NCBI GenBank assembly: GCA_017993615.1
Contig: JAGOMJ010000025.1
Location: 1 to 32,898, forward strand
Length of the DNA stretch: 32,898 nucleotides
Direction: 5' to 3'
Origin: Smithella sp.
GTDB taxonomy: Bacteria; Desulfobacterota; Syntrophia; Syntrophales; Smithellaceae
The notes under the pieces are model-generated. The model saw nothing but the letters and a program-made list of their open reading frames with translations. It was not told the origin of the DNA and did no database searches. The position numbers and the translations under genes were made by a program. Shown here in pieces: positions 1 to 7,815 of the stretch. How positions within the stretch are numbered: the stretch's first letter is position 1; each line of letters opens with the position of its first letter.

Positions 1-25
1 AGTAAATGAAAAGAAGGATTTATTC

Positions 26-439
26 GTGAAAGTCAACGAAGTGCCGCAGGATAACACGGTTGAATATTATGAAGGCGTGAAGCGCGCCTGCTATGCGGTC
101 GATGAAAAAGGCAGGTATGTCATTGTGTCCAGTAACGGATGGGAAGCAGAGGAGCTTGTCAATGGTCTGGCTGTAAAGGAACTGGCTGTAAATCTAGAGA
201 AAACCAGAAAAGCCGTACTGGCCGGAGAAAAAAGCCCGCTCGCCTATCACATGGAACGGCGGCAGATGATACCGGATATCCTGGGCAAGACCGCCGGCAT
301 TGCCGTGTTTCGCGTCAAGCGGCATCTGCGGCCGGAAATTTTTTCCAGGCTGAAAAATCCGGTATTGGAACGCTACGCGAAAGCTCTTGCAGTCACGATG
401 GAAGAATTAAAAACCGTACCTGAGGAATCGCGGGAATAA
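26..439 (+). CDS. Conserved hypothetical protein with possible C-terminal HTH
   Basis: A 137-residue soluble protein of unknown function. The GTG start is supported by an AAGAAGGA ribosome binding site at about 11-18, seven bases upstream. The first 50 residues are rich in Tyr, Val and Glu and have no signal peptide or membrane segment. Residues about 80-130 look like a divergent Xre/Cro helix-turn-helix: 'MIPDILGKTAGIAVFRVKRH' resembles the recognition region, and 'LERYAKALAVTMEEL' resembles the last helix of HTH_3 domains. This is my inference from pattern, not a family match I can verify. It lies upstream of the acyl-metabolite cluster on the same strand, but a 194-base structured leader separates them, so it may be a local regulator or simply the last gene of an upstream unit. 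Confidence 0.7.
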   Translation: MKVNEVPQDNTVEYYEGVKRACYAVDEKGRYVIVSSNGWEAEELVNGLAVKELAVNLEKTRKAVLAGEKSPLAYHMERRQMIPDILGKTAGIAVFRVKRHLRPEIFSRLKNPVLERYAKALAVTMEELKTVPEESRE

Positions 440-485
440 ATCCTGTAGCATGCGGCACGGTCCCTCTAAGCGTCGTTAGTGGGAT

Positions 486-520
486 AATTTCCAATCCCGA
501 TTCATGGGGATTGGATAATT
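486..520. repeat. Inverted repeat 1 in leader of acyl cluster
   Basis: CCAATCCC at 491-498 and GGGATTGG at 507-514 form a perfect 8-bp stem with an 8-base loop. Allowing one bulged T at 516, the stem extends to about 13 bp from 486 to 520 (AATTT against AAATT). There is no T-run directly after it, so it is not a classic terminator. Confidence 0.6.
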
Positions 521-527
521 CGGCTGG

Positions 528-559
528 CAAATTTCAATACGCTTTGCTTTTGAAATTTG
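528..559. repeat. Inverted repeat 2 in leader of acyl cluster
   Basis: CAAATTTCAA at 528-537 and TTGAAATTTG at 550-559 form a perfect 10-bp AT-rich stem with a 12-base loop. It follows inverted repeat 1 by only 8 bases, so the leader folds as consecutive hairpins. It could alternatively be a dyad operator for a DNA-binding protein. Confidence 0.6.
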
Positions 560-575
560 AAACTCATTACAATTA

Positions 576-627
576 CCAATTCCATTGCGCCTATCGCAGC
601 CTTTAGGTTATTCGCTTTCGGAATTGG
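576..627 (+). promoter_or_regulatory. Inverted repeat 3 covering possible Shine-Dalgarno
   Basis: CCAATTCC at 576-583 pairs perfectly with GGAATTGG at 620-627, leaving a 36-base loop that contains a small TGCG/CGCA stem. The right arm carries the only purine-rich sequence in range of the ATG at 634, so pairing would hide that ribosome binding site. The right arm of inverted repeat 1 (507-514) can also pair with 576-583 through seven Watson-Crick pairs and one G-U, giving a mutually exclusive fold. Whether this operates as a switch is inference. Confidence 0.4.
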
Positions 628-633
628 CGTTTC

Positions 634-1704
634 ATGAAAACTTGGGACTCATTAAAGGACTTATTATTGACTCATACAGAACTGACATCCGGCGGGAAAC
701 CGTTTGTTCACCATCATGCCGCCCACTGTGAAACCGGCGTGACGGCGGCGCTATTCCGGGATAAGGGATTGGAAATCAGCGAGCCGATGATTTTCGGCAT
801 CGGCAGCGGCATCTTTTTCGGCCATCTGCCGTTTGTTAAATTTGTCGGCCTGCCGATCAGCACATATCGGGCGCAACCGGGTGCGGTGTTTCGCAAAGCC
901 GCCAAAAGGCTCGATGGAAAATTTGTCACAAAAAAATACACCAACGCAAAAAAAGGCATGGACGAACTGCTCCGTGTGCTGCGCAGCGGCCAGATTGTCG
1001 GACTGACCACCAATATTTACTGGCTTTCTTATTTTCCCGATCGTTTCCGGTTTCAATTCAACGGGCACAACATCGTTATTCTTCACGAAATTGAAAACGG
1101 CTTCCGCGTGAGCGATCCCGTTTTGGATAAACCGGTGGATTGCCGGACCGAAGACCTGATCCGGGCGCGGTTTGCCCGCGGACCGCTGGAACCGCACGGG
1201 TTCATGTATTACCCGGTCTCGGTTAATCTTCATCCCGACTTACGCGGCGCCTGCATCAAGGGCATGCTGGATACCTGCAACATGATGCTCAGAATTCCGG
1301 TACCGATTTTCGGCATCCGCGGCATCCGCTTCCTGGCGAAACGAATCATCAAATTCGAGAAGACGCAGGGGTTCGAAGAAGCCTGCCGGCAGTTGGGCAT
1401 GATCGTCCGCATGCAGGAGGAAGTCGGCACGGGCGGCGCTGGATTCCGCTATATGTACGCAGCCTTTCTGCAGGAAGCCGCGGACCTTTTCGGCTCGGCG
1501 GAACTCAACGATCTATCGCAGGACATGACGGCCATCGGCGATACGTGGCGCGAGTTTGCCGTCACCGCCGCGCGCATCATCAAAAAAAGAGGAAAACAGG
1601 ATGAGACGTTTGCCAAAGCGGGCGGATTAATGCTGATCTGCGCCGGCCGTGAAGAAAATCTTTTTAAAAATCTGCATGAGATTGCCGGAAAACTGAAATC
1701 ATGA
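634..1704 (+). CDS. BtrH N-terminal/DUF4872-type acyltransferase
   Basis: A 356-residue protein resembling the BtrH N-terminal domain followed by a DUF4872-like C-terminal half. BtrH of butirosin synthesis moves an acyl group from an acyl carrier protein onto an amine, so this protein probably releases the acyl chain from the downstream carrier protein onto an acceptor. Seen: the N-terminal motif 'HHHAAHCETG' with Cys32, then 'EISEPMIFGIGSGIFFG', both typical of the BtrH N-terminal family; the C-terminal half is helical with no signal peptide. The stop overlaps the next gene by four bases (ATGA). Start choice is uncertain: ATG 634 has only a weak site that lies in a hairpin, while in-frame TTG 667 has AAAGGA at 654-659 with seven-base spacing and keeps the whole domain. 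The acceptor cannot be deduced. Confidence 0.8.
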   Translation: MKTWDSLKDLLLTHTELTSGGKPFVHHHAAHCETGVTAALFRDKGLEISEPMIFGIGSGIFFGHLPFVKFVGLPISTYRAQPGAVFRKAAKRLDGKFVTKKYTNAKKGMDELLRVLRSGQIVGLTTNIYWLSYFPDRFRFQFNGHNIVILHEIENGFRVSDPVLDKPVDCRTEDLIRARFARGPLEPHGFMYYPVSVNLHPDLRGACIKGMLDTCNMMLRIPVPIFGIRGIRFLAKRIIKFEKTQGFEEACRQLGMIVRMQEEVGTGGAGFRYMYAAFLQEAADLFGSAELNDLSQDMTAIGDTWREFAVTAARIIKKRGKQDETFAKAGGLMLICAGREENLFKNLHEIAGKLKS

Positions 1705-2447
1705 AAGCTCTGGACATTGCGCAAGTCACTTTTTCCTATAACCCCAAAGAGGGAAAAATCAAAACCGCCGGGGCTGAATATGCGCTGCGCGATTTTTCCA
1801 TGTCGGTGGACAGCGGCCAGATGCACGCACTTTTGGGACCTAATGGAGCGGGAAAGACCACGTTGATGCGCCTGATCACCGGGCAGCTGCGTGGATTTCA
1901 GGGCAGCATATCGATTTACGGCACCCGCAACGATCATGCACAATCGCTGAGTTCCGTCGGTTACGCGCCCCAGCCCATCTCCGTATATGCGGGACTGACC
2001 GCCATGGAAAACATGCGCGTTTTCGGCGTCATGGCCGGGTTGTCGCGCGAGCTGCTGCAAGAACGGTCCCGGGCGGTTCTGGAAGAAACCGGCCTTTTGC
2101 CTTACGCGCAGAAACGGGCGTCAACCTATTCCGGCGGGATGCTGCGCCGTCTGAATCTGGCCGTCGCCCTTCTCCACGCACCGCGCCTGCTGCTCCTGGA
2201 TGAACCGACCGTTGGCGTGGACCCGCAGAGCCGCAACCATATTTATGAAACTCTGAAAAAAATGAATGCCTCCGGAATTGCGATCGTTCTGTGCACGCAT
2301 ATCATGGACGAAGCGCAGCGGATGTGTTCAAAGGTGACCATGCTGGACCGGGGAGCGGTGATTTTTTCCGGCGCCATGAACGAAATCGACCATCTGGAAA
2401 CTTTTTTTCTGGCACAAACCGGACACAGATTGCGCGATGAGGATTAA
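1701..2447 (+). CDS. ABC transporter ATP-binding protein
   Basis: The 248-residue nucleotide-binding subunit of an ABC-2-type exporter. Seen: Walker A 'GPNGAGKTT' at about residues 50-58, signature 'YSGGMLRRLN' at about 144-153, Walker B 'LLLLDEPTVGVDP', and the switch His in 'LCTHIMDEA'. The layout matches the DrrA/NodI/CcmA-like family that drives export of lipids, antibiotics or polysaccharides. It overlaps the BtrH-like gene by four bases, and the permease gene follows after 15 bases, so the pair almost certainly forms one transporter. Position inside a ketosynthase/ACP cluster suggests that the substrate is the acyl product made here; that part is inference. Confidence 0.93.
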   Translation: MKALDIAQVTFSYNPKEGKIKTAGAEYALRDFSMSVDSGQMHALLGPNGAGKTTLMRLITGQLRGFQGSISIYGTRNDHAQSLSSVGYAPQPISVYAGLTAMENMRVFGVMAGLSRELLQERSRAVLEETGLLPYAQKRASTYSGGMLRRLNLAVALLHAPRLLLLDEPTVGVDPQSRNHIYETLKKMNASGIAIVLCTHIMDEAQRMCSKVTMLDRGAVIFSGAMNEIDHLETFFLAQTGHRLRDED

Positions 2448-2462
2448 AGAGGGGAAACGAAA

Positions 2463-3584
2463 GTGACGTTCCGGAAACTGACAGCGTTGATCCGCAAGGA
2501 AATGATCATTTTGCTGCGCGAACGCCAGACCATTCCGCTTTTATTCATCATGCCCATGGCGCTGATTTTTTTTCTATCGCTGGCGCTGCAGGGCGTTTAT
2601 ATGGATAAGTTGACGGGACGGCAGATTCTGCTGATTATTGAAAACGAATCGCATCAGCCGACGGCGAATTTGCTTGAACAACGGATCAGCGCCAACAAAA
2701 TGATTCAACGCGTCCAGAGACCGCCGGGATTCGACAACGACAAGGTTTTCGAAACCAGCCGGGCGCATGCGGTGATTTTCATACCGAAGGGATTTGATGA
2801 AGGATTGAAACCGGTGGAAATGGAGTTCGATCCCGTTCTCGACGCCGGATACAAATCCGCCGTGCGTGTTCTGGTCACGGGCCTGACCGTGGAGGTGGTC
2901 ATGGGCATCGACGACATCGAAGGGATGTCGGCCGATTTTATCGTTGAAAAGACAAAAACGAACCGCACCTTGCCCGGCCCGCTGCAAAACAGCGTTCCCG
3001 GCTGGTCGATTTTTGCGATGTTTTTCATAGCGATTCCCATGTCGATCGGTTTTCTGCGGGAAAAAAACGACGGCACGCTGCAGCGGATTTTTACCTATCC
3101 GGTCAGCCCCGCTATTGTCATTCTCGGCAAGCTGATTCCTTATTATTTGATTAATCTGATGCAATTTGCTTTAATGCTGATCGTCGGTATTTATATTATG
3201 CCGCTGATCATTGCATTCCCTTTTACGCTGGGAGAGCACCCCTGGCATGTGATACCGGTCACGCTGGTCGTCGCGGCCGCATCTACCGGGTTCGGCGTCA
3301 TGGTCGCGGCGCTGGCACGGGCGCCGGAACAATCTTCGGCGCTGGCGGCCACCGGAGCGGTACTGATGGCCGTCTTCGGCGGTATTATGGTCCCGCACGC
3401 GGTCATGCCGCTCATCATGAAAAAACTGGCGATGCTCTCACCGATGTACTGGGCGCATCAGGCTTATTTGGATATTTTTTCGCGCGACGCCGGGTTCGGT
3501 TCCATATGGCCGAAGCTTGCTGTTTTAACGGTATTCGCGTTGGTTTGTTTTTATATAGCGGGGAGGAAAGTTAAATGGATGTAA
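2463..3584 (+). CDS. ABC-2 type transporter permease
   Basis: A 373-residue membrane subunit of the ABC exporter. Topology seen: one membrane helix at about residues 25-45, a large extracytoplasmic loop at about 50-180, then five hydrophobic segments in the C-terminal half (about 183-205, 222-250, 265-290, 295-318 and 350-368). This is the ABC2_membrane_3 arrangement (1 + 5 helices). The start is GTG, preceded by a purine-rich GAGGGGAAACGAAA tract. The last ten bases overlap the acyl carrier protein gene, so translation of the exporter and carrier protein is probably coupled. Together with the upstream ATPase it should export, or flip across the inner membrane, a hydrophobic product. Confidence 0.92.
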   Translation: MTFRKLTALIRKEMIILLRERQTIPLLFIMPMALIFFLSLALQGVYMDKLTGRQILLIIENESHQPTANLLEQRISANKMIQRVQRPPGFDNDKVFETSRAHAVIFIPKGFDEGLKPVEMEFDPVLDAGYKSAVRVLVTGLTVEVVMGIDDIEGMSADFIVEKTKTNRTLPGPLQNSVPGWSIFAMFFIAIPMSIGFLREKNDGTLQRIFTYPVSPAIVILGKLIPYYLINLMQFALMLIVGIYIMPLIIAFPFTLGEHPWHVIPVTLVVAAASTGFGVMVAALARAPEQSSALAATGAVLMAVFGGIMVPHAVMPLIMKKLAMLSPMYWAHQAYLDIFSRDAGFGSIWPKLAVLTVFALVCFYIAGRKVKWM

Positions 3585-3886
3585 CCCAGAAATTGAAAGA
3601 CTTAAACGTGTCATCAAGAGAAGAGTTGATTTACAAGCTCAAGGAGCTGGTCATCCGGGCTTGTGAAATCACGGATGTGCGGCCGGAAGACGTGCCCACC
3701 GATGTTCCCTTCATCGGCGGTCCCGGACCGCTGCTGCTGGACAGTCTCGACGCCATGGAAATCGCCATGGAAATCAGATTTCAGTTCGGTGTCGAATTAA
3801 AAAACGCTTCAACGGCCGCCAAAGCAATGCAGAATTTCGACACGCTGGCCGATTTTATCATCGAGGCTCCAAGGGTTAAAAAATGA
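3575..3886 (+). CDS. Acyl carrier protein, cluster-specific
   Basis: A 103-residue carrier protein, longer than a housekeeping AcpP (about 78 residues) because of an N-terminal extension of about 20 residues. The phosphopantetheine attachment motif is 'LLLDSLDAMEI' with Ser57. The preceding 'PFIGGPGPLLLDS' stretch resembles carrier proteins of aryl-polyene-type and related ketosynthase clusters, which often read 'LFG.G.GLDSIDALE'. It overlaps the permease gene by ten bases and the ketosynthase start by four (ATGA). The role is to hold the growing acyl chain for the two ketosynthase-like proteins and to present it to the BtrH-like transferase. Because it is dedicated to the cluster, the product is likely separate from bulk fatty acids. 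Confidence 0.93.
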   Translation: MDVTQKLKDLNVSSREELIYKLKELVIRACEITDVRPEDVPTDVPFIGGPGPLLLDSLDAMEIAMEIRFQFGVELKNASTAAKAMQNFDTLADFIIEAPRVKK

Positions 3887-5079
3887 ACAGCGGCGATATT
3901 TATGTCCGCGGCTGGGGCGCGGTAACCACCCTGGGATGGAATGCCACCGATGCGGCACGCAACCTGATTGAGGCTCAGGCCCCACCGGCAAAACCGGGGC
4001 GGTCTTCCCATCTGATTAACCGCGACTTCAATGTTTTCGAAGTGTCCCATCCGGGCAACCCTCTGGAAAAAGCCATGGCCATGCTGGAAGGCGCGATCGA
4101 TGAGGCGTTTGAGCGCGCCGGCCTATCCCCGGATGAAATCGCCGAATCCAGCGTCCTGATCGGCACGACCGGCGGCCTTTTTATCCGCAACGAACATGAA
4201 TTTATCGAAGCCGTCCGCAAAAATCCGGACGGCGAAACGCCGCCGATTTCCTGCCGCAACCGCGGTGCCGGGGAAGTGGCCGATTTCATCACCAAAAAAT
4301 ACGGTATCCGGGGAATGGCGCTGACGTTCAGCATCGCCTGCGTTTCCAGTTCGCATGCGCTGGTAGTAGCCGCCGATCTTCTTCAGAGCAGGAAAATCCG
4401 CCGGGCCATCGTCATCGGTTTTGAACCGCTTCTGAATATGACGCTCCACGGTTTTTCCAGCCTGCTGCTCTTTGATTACGAGCGATGCCGGCCTTTCTGC
4501 GCCACCCGCGCCGGCATGCAGATCGGCGAAGCCGCGTCCGCGGTCATTCTGGATTCCGGTCAAAATTTATCCTCCCGCTATACATTCAGCGGCGGGTATC
4601 TCTACAACGATATCAAAAGTATGACATCGGCGGGCATCGACGGCGTGACCGTAAGCGAGGTCGTGCGCCATACCCTGGACTCGGCCAGGCTATCGGCCGA
4701 CGATATTATCGCCATCAAAGCGCACGGCACAGGTACAAAAGACAATGATCTTTCCGAAGGCCGGGGACTGGTCAGACTCTTCGGGGAAAAACTTCCTCCG
4801 GTGGTTTCCCTTAAGGGCGCCATCGGCCACACGCTGGGCGCGGCCGGCACGGCGGAAACGGCTCTCTGGCTTTCCTGCCTGGACGAGGGAATCATCCCGC
4901 GGAGTTTCGGTTTCAGTGAAATGGATCCGGAAATCGGCTTTACCCCTTCGCAAAAAAATATTGACGCCCGCGACGGCGCTTACCTGTTTACGTTTTTCGG
5001 CTTCGGCGGAACATGCACAAGTTATTTGATTATCAGGAACTCCACCGAAAACTCCTCCGCTCGTGCCGGCTCATCATAA
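3883..5079 (+). CDS. Beta-ketoacyl-ACP synthase (KAS II-like), catalytically complete
   Basis: A 398-residue thiolase-fold condensing enzyme. The full Cys-His-His triad is visible: Cys153 in 'SIACVSSSHAL', His281 in 'KAHGTGTKDND' and His316 in 'GAIGHTLGAAG'. The C-terminal 'FFGFGGTCTSYL' matches the usual glycine-rich end of the family ('FGFGGTN'). Length is close to FabF (about 410). It should catalyse decarboxylative Claisen condensation of malonyl-ACP with an acyl primer on the neighbouring ACP. The very similar arrangement with a second, degenerate copy next door suggests a KS/CLF-type heterodimer as in aromatic polyketide and aryl polyene systems. No ketoreductase or dehydratase is encoded nearby, so these would come from elsewhere or be absent. 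Confidence 0.93.
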   Translation: MNSGDIYVRGWGAVTTLGWNATDAARNLIEAQAPPAKPGRSSHLINRDFNVFEVSHPGNPLEKAMAMLEGAIDEAFERAGLSPDEIAESSVLIGTTGGLFIRNEHEFIEAVRKNPDGETPPISCRNRGAGEVADFITKKYGIRGMALTFSIACVSSSHALVVAADLLQSRKIRRAIVIGFEPLLNMTLHGFSSLLLFDYERCRPFCATRAGMQIGEAASAVILDSGQNLSSRYTFSGGYLYNDIKSMTSAGIDGVTVSEVVRHTLDSARLSADDIIAIKAHGTGTKDNDLSEGRGLVRLFGEKLPPVVSLKGAIGHTLGAAGTAETALWLSCLDEGIIPRSFGFSEMDPEIGFTPSQKNIDARDGAYLFTFFGFGGTCTSYLIIRNSTENSSARAGSS

Positions 5080-5121
5080 CAGGTCCTGAAAGATACAACC
5101 CTATCGGATAAGGGAATGCAT

Positions 5122-6111
5122 ATGACAGAAACGACGACCAAACACACGGCCCCGGCCTCACCCATACCGGTGATCGCGGCAAGTTATATCGGTCCCCCGC
5201 TGATGCCCAACCGCGATGCGCTCTGGGAAGAGAACGAATTGCCCTTGAATGCCGATGCTCTGGTCAACGAGGTTATGGGACAGCCGATGCGCCGCGCGGG
5301 AAGATTCATCAAGATGGTTGCCTGCGGCGGCCTGGCCTGCCTCCAGCAGGTCTCACCCGATTATCTGAAGGGGAAGAAAACGGGAATCTTTCTGGCCACC
5401 GGTCTGGGCAATGTTGACGAAATCCTGCCTTTCATCACACAGGTGTTCAAACATGGCGGCGGGTTTCCCAGTCCCAACCAGTTTGCCAATTCGGTCAGCA
5501 ATGCCGCCGCTTTCGTGATGGCGCGGATTTGCGAGGTTACCGGAACCGTTCTGACCGTCTCACAGGAAGAATTATCATTCGAGTCGGCGCTCTGGCTGGC
5601 ACAAACCTATCTGGAACACGGCCGGATAGACATCGCGCTGGTCGGCGGCTGCGATATCTTTACACCCACGGCTGAAGAATACCGCGAACGGGTGAATGTC
5701 AGCTGCGGTAATGCCCGCAGACTGCCGATGGGCGAAAGTAGTTCCTGGCTCCTGCTGGGCAAGAATGAAGAACAAAATATAGGGCATATTCTAGCCGTGG
5801 ATTTTTACGACACTGTCGGCGCGCCGGACCAACGTTTCGATAAGCAAACGATTCTGTCAGATCTTTGTGATGCAAGAGGAAAAGGCCGGATTGTTCTTCC
5901 CGGATTCCGCATCAGGCAAACGGACCTGAACGGCTGGAAAGACGGCGGCTGGGAAACGGAAGATTATCTGCCCTGCTGCGGAATACATTCCACGGCATCC
6001 GCTTTCGGCATCGCGCGAACGCTGCGCGAAAAAACCAATTCCGTTTTTGTGCATTATAACTGCAGTGCCTCAGGCAGGCATGCTTTTGTTTCAGGCTCAA
6101 CAAAATCATGA
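5122..6111 (+). CDS. Ketosynthase-like protein lacking catalytic Cys (chain-length-factor-like)
   Basis: A 329-residue protein with the N-terminal ketosynthase-like fold. Aligned by eye to the upstream enzyme, 'LTFSIACVSSSHAL' corresponds to 'LTVSQEELSFESAL', so the nucleophilic Cys is replaced by Glu150. The first His motif (AHGTGT) is absent through shortening, while a His in 'GIHSTASAFGIA' sits near the second. This resembles chain-length factors, which pair with an active ketosynthase; those usually carry Gln at the Cys site. ATG 5122 is preferred over ATG 5116, because AGGGA (5111-5115) abuts 5116 but is six bases from 5122. It ends overlapping the radical SAM gene (ATGATG). An alternative role as a decarboxylase or a purely structural partner cannot be excluded. 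Confidence 0.82.
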   Translation: MTETTTKHTAPASPIPVIAASYIGPPLMPNRDALWEENELPLNADALVNEVMGQPMRRAGRFIKMVACGGLACLQQVSPDYLKGKKTGIFLATGLGNVDEILPFITQVFKHGGGFPSPNQFANSVSNAAAFVMARICEVTGTVLTVSQEELSFESALWLAQTYLEHGRIDIALVGGCDIFTPTAEEYRERVNVSCGNARRLPMGESSSWLLLGKNEEQNIGHILAVDFYDTVGAPDQRFDKQTILSDLCDARGKGRIVLPGFRIRQTDLNGWKDGGWETEDYLPCCGIHSTASAFGIARTLREKTNSVFVHYNCSASGRHAFVSGSTKS

Positions 6112-7565
6112 TGGTTTCTTCCCGGCAGAAAAAACGCATTGTTCTTGTCCATCCCCGGGGATTCAACTGGTTTCCCGGCAAACGCGATATCACCGATATC
6201 GCCAATCGGATGGTGCCGCAGGGCGTGCTGTCCATCGCCGCCTATCTGAAACAAAAAGGACATGAGGTTTTCGTCTACGACTGTCTGGGACCGGGAGCGC
6301 CGCTCGATCTGCAAAAACAGGCCGGCGCCATTCTGGCCTATCAGCCGCAGATGGTTGGCTTTTCGGCCACAACATCCTCATTCCCCGATGCCGCTGATCT
6401 GGCCCGGCTCATCAAAAATCATTCTTCAGCCATCGCCACCGTCTGCGGCGGCGTTCACGTATCCGCTTTGGAAGGAAAACTTCTGAACGCTTACCCGGCA
6501 TTTGATTTTCTCATTGCCGGAGAAGGCGAGGAGACCATTGCCGAACTCGCGGACGAGATTCCCGCCGCCGACATCCGGGGCTTAATCTGGCGCAACCAGG
6601 ACGAAATCACGGTCAACGATGTGCGCCCGAAGATATCCGATCTGGACAGTCTGCCCTTTCCCGCTTATGAACAGCTCAAAGGTTTCCCCCGCGATTACCA
6701 CCTGCCCCTGTTCAGCTACATCCATACGCCGGGCGCGACCATGATTACGTCGCGGGGTTGTCTGTATCAGTGCTCCTACTGCGACCGCTCCGTTTTTAAA
6801 AAAGGCTTCCGCTACAATTCCGCCGGCTACATTTACGACCACATGAAATATCTGCGGGAGACATTCGGTGTACGGCACATCAACATTTACGACGATTTAT
6901 TCACCGCCAACCGTCCGCGGATTGTCAAGCTCTGCGAAAAACTCAGCCGCCGTCCTCTGGGTCTGCATTTCAACTGCGCCGTACGCATCGGTTACACGGA
7001 TGATGATTTGCTTGACATGCTCAAAGACGCCGGATGCCTGATGGTGTCGCTGGGAATCGAATCGGCCGACCCCGCCATGCTTGCCCGGCACAAATCGGGC
7101 ATCAACCTGGATGACGTGCGCGACACAGTAAAACGAATTCAAAAAGCCGGCCTGCGCGCCAAGGGTCTTTTTATGATGGGGCTGCCCGGCGAAACGGAGG
7201 CATCCGTCAAACGCACATCGGATTTTATTCTGTCGCTGGACCTCGACGATATGAACATGGCCAAGTTCACGCCCTTTCCCGGCGCCCCGCTGTGGACGGC
7301 CATCAGAGAGGAGGGGACTTTTCACGAAGACTGGCGGCTGATGAACTGTCTGAATTTTGTTTTTGTACCCAGGGGCATTGCGTCGAAGGAACGGCTGGAT
7401 CAGCTCTATAACGAATACGTGAAGCGTTTTTATTCTGATAAAAAATGGCGTAAAAAATTCCGCAATCGCATCTGGCAGCATCGCAATAGCCTTTTGTACT
7501 TAATACGTCATCTGCCGTCTTTCTGGTCGGCGAAAAATCAGTTCGAACCGCAAAAAGGAAAATAA
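6108..7565 (+). CDS. B12-binding domain radical SAM protein
   Basis: A 485-residue enzyme with an N-terminal cobalamin-binding Rossmann-like domain (about residues 10-150) and a radical SAM barrel (about 205-400). The [4Fe-4S] ligands are Cys218, Cys222 and Cys225 in 'SRGCLYQCSYCD' (CxxxCxxC). 'GEGEETIAELA' in the first domain and 'GLFMMGLPGE' in the barrel are typical of this class. The family includes cobalamin-dependent methyltransferases and ring-forming enzymes such as BchE and HpnP relatives, so the likely role is methylation, cyclisation or rearrangement of the cluster product. The start overlaps the upstream stop; ATG 6108 or 6111 are both possible. The C-terminal 80 residues are basic and unassigned. 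It is the last gene of the coupled cluster. Confidence 0.92.
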   Translation: MMVSSRQKKRIVLVHPRGFNWFPGKRDITDIANRMVPQGVLSIAAYLKQKGHEVFVYDCLGPGAPLDLQKQAGAILAYQPQMVGFSATTSSFPDAADLARLIKNHSSAIATVCGGVHVSALEGKLLNAYPAFDFLIAGEGEETIAELADEIPAADIRGLIWRNQDEITVNDVRPKISDLDSLPFPAYEQLKGFPRDYHLPLFSYIHTPGATMITSRGCLYQCSYCDRSVFKKGFRYNSAGYIYDHMKYLRETFGVRHINIYDDLFTANRPRIVKLCEKLSRRPLGLHFNCAVRIGYTDDDLLDMLKDAGCLMVSLGIESADPAMLARHKSGINLDDVRDTVKRIQKAGLRAKGLFMMGLPGETEASVKRTSDFILSLDLDDMNMAKFTPFPGAPLWTAIREEGTFHEDWRLMNCLNFVFVPRGIASKERLDQLYNEYVKRFYSDKKWRKKFRNRIWQHRNSLLYLIRHLPSFWSAKNQFEPQKGK

Positions 7566-7641
7566 CGTAAAAAACCACATCGGGCGGCACAACGGAGTTT
7601 GTGCACAGACTGCATGCGATGAGCCGCTTTGCATCAACGGC

Positions 7642-7690
7642 GCCGCTGGTTGTCGTCGAAAAAACCTTCTTCTTTTCACGGCGGCTTTTT
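7642..7690 (+). terminator. Possible terminator of the acyl cluster
   Basis: GCCGCTG at 7642-7648 and CGGCGGC at 7679-7685 form a 7-bp stem containing one T-G wobble, followed by TTTTT at 7686-7690. The 30-base loop makes it weak. It lies 77 bases past the radical SAM gene. The rest of 7566-7815 holds no gene that I can support. Confidence 0.3.
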
Positions 7691-7742
7691 ATCTGGTAAA
7701 CGATTCCGACGGCCCCGGCCGGTCCGTATTGACTGATTTTGG

Positions 7743-7780
7743 AAAAAAGTTTGCAACGGCCGCAAGGCAGGTGCAGTTGC
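7743..7780 (-). terminator. Possible terminator of the ankyrin gene
   Basis: Read on the minus strand, GCAAC (7780-7776) and GTTGC (7757-7753) can pair around a GC-rich loop and are followed four bases later by six T residues (7748-7743). The stem is short, so this is a weak call. Confidence 0.3.
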
Positions 7781-7815
7781 CTCTGCTCGGAGTTTTCAGC
7801 AGACGGAAGCAGGCA

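Noticed and set aside
440..633. Rho-independent terminator for the first gene
   Set aside because: The hairpins are clear, but none is followed by a T-run, so a regulatory or protein-binding role is preferred.
634..7565. Calling the acyl cluster an aryl polyene or ladderane cluster
   Set aside because: The ACP and KS resemble those systems, but the ammonia-lyase, ketoreductases, dehydratases and thioesterase typical of aryl polyenes and the multiple desaturase-like enzymes of ladderane loci are missing.
7566..7815. Remnant gene in the gap after the radical SAM gene
   Set aside because: No frame longer than a few dozen codons resembles a protein family; only weak terminator-like hairpins are visible.
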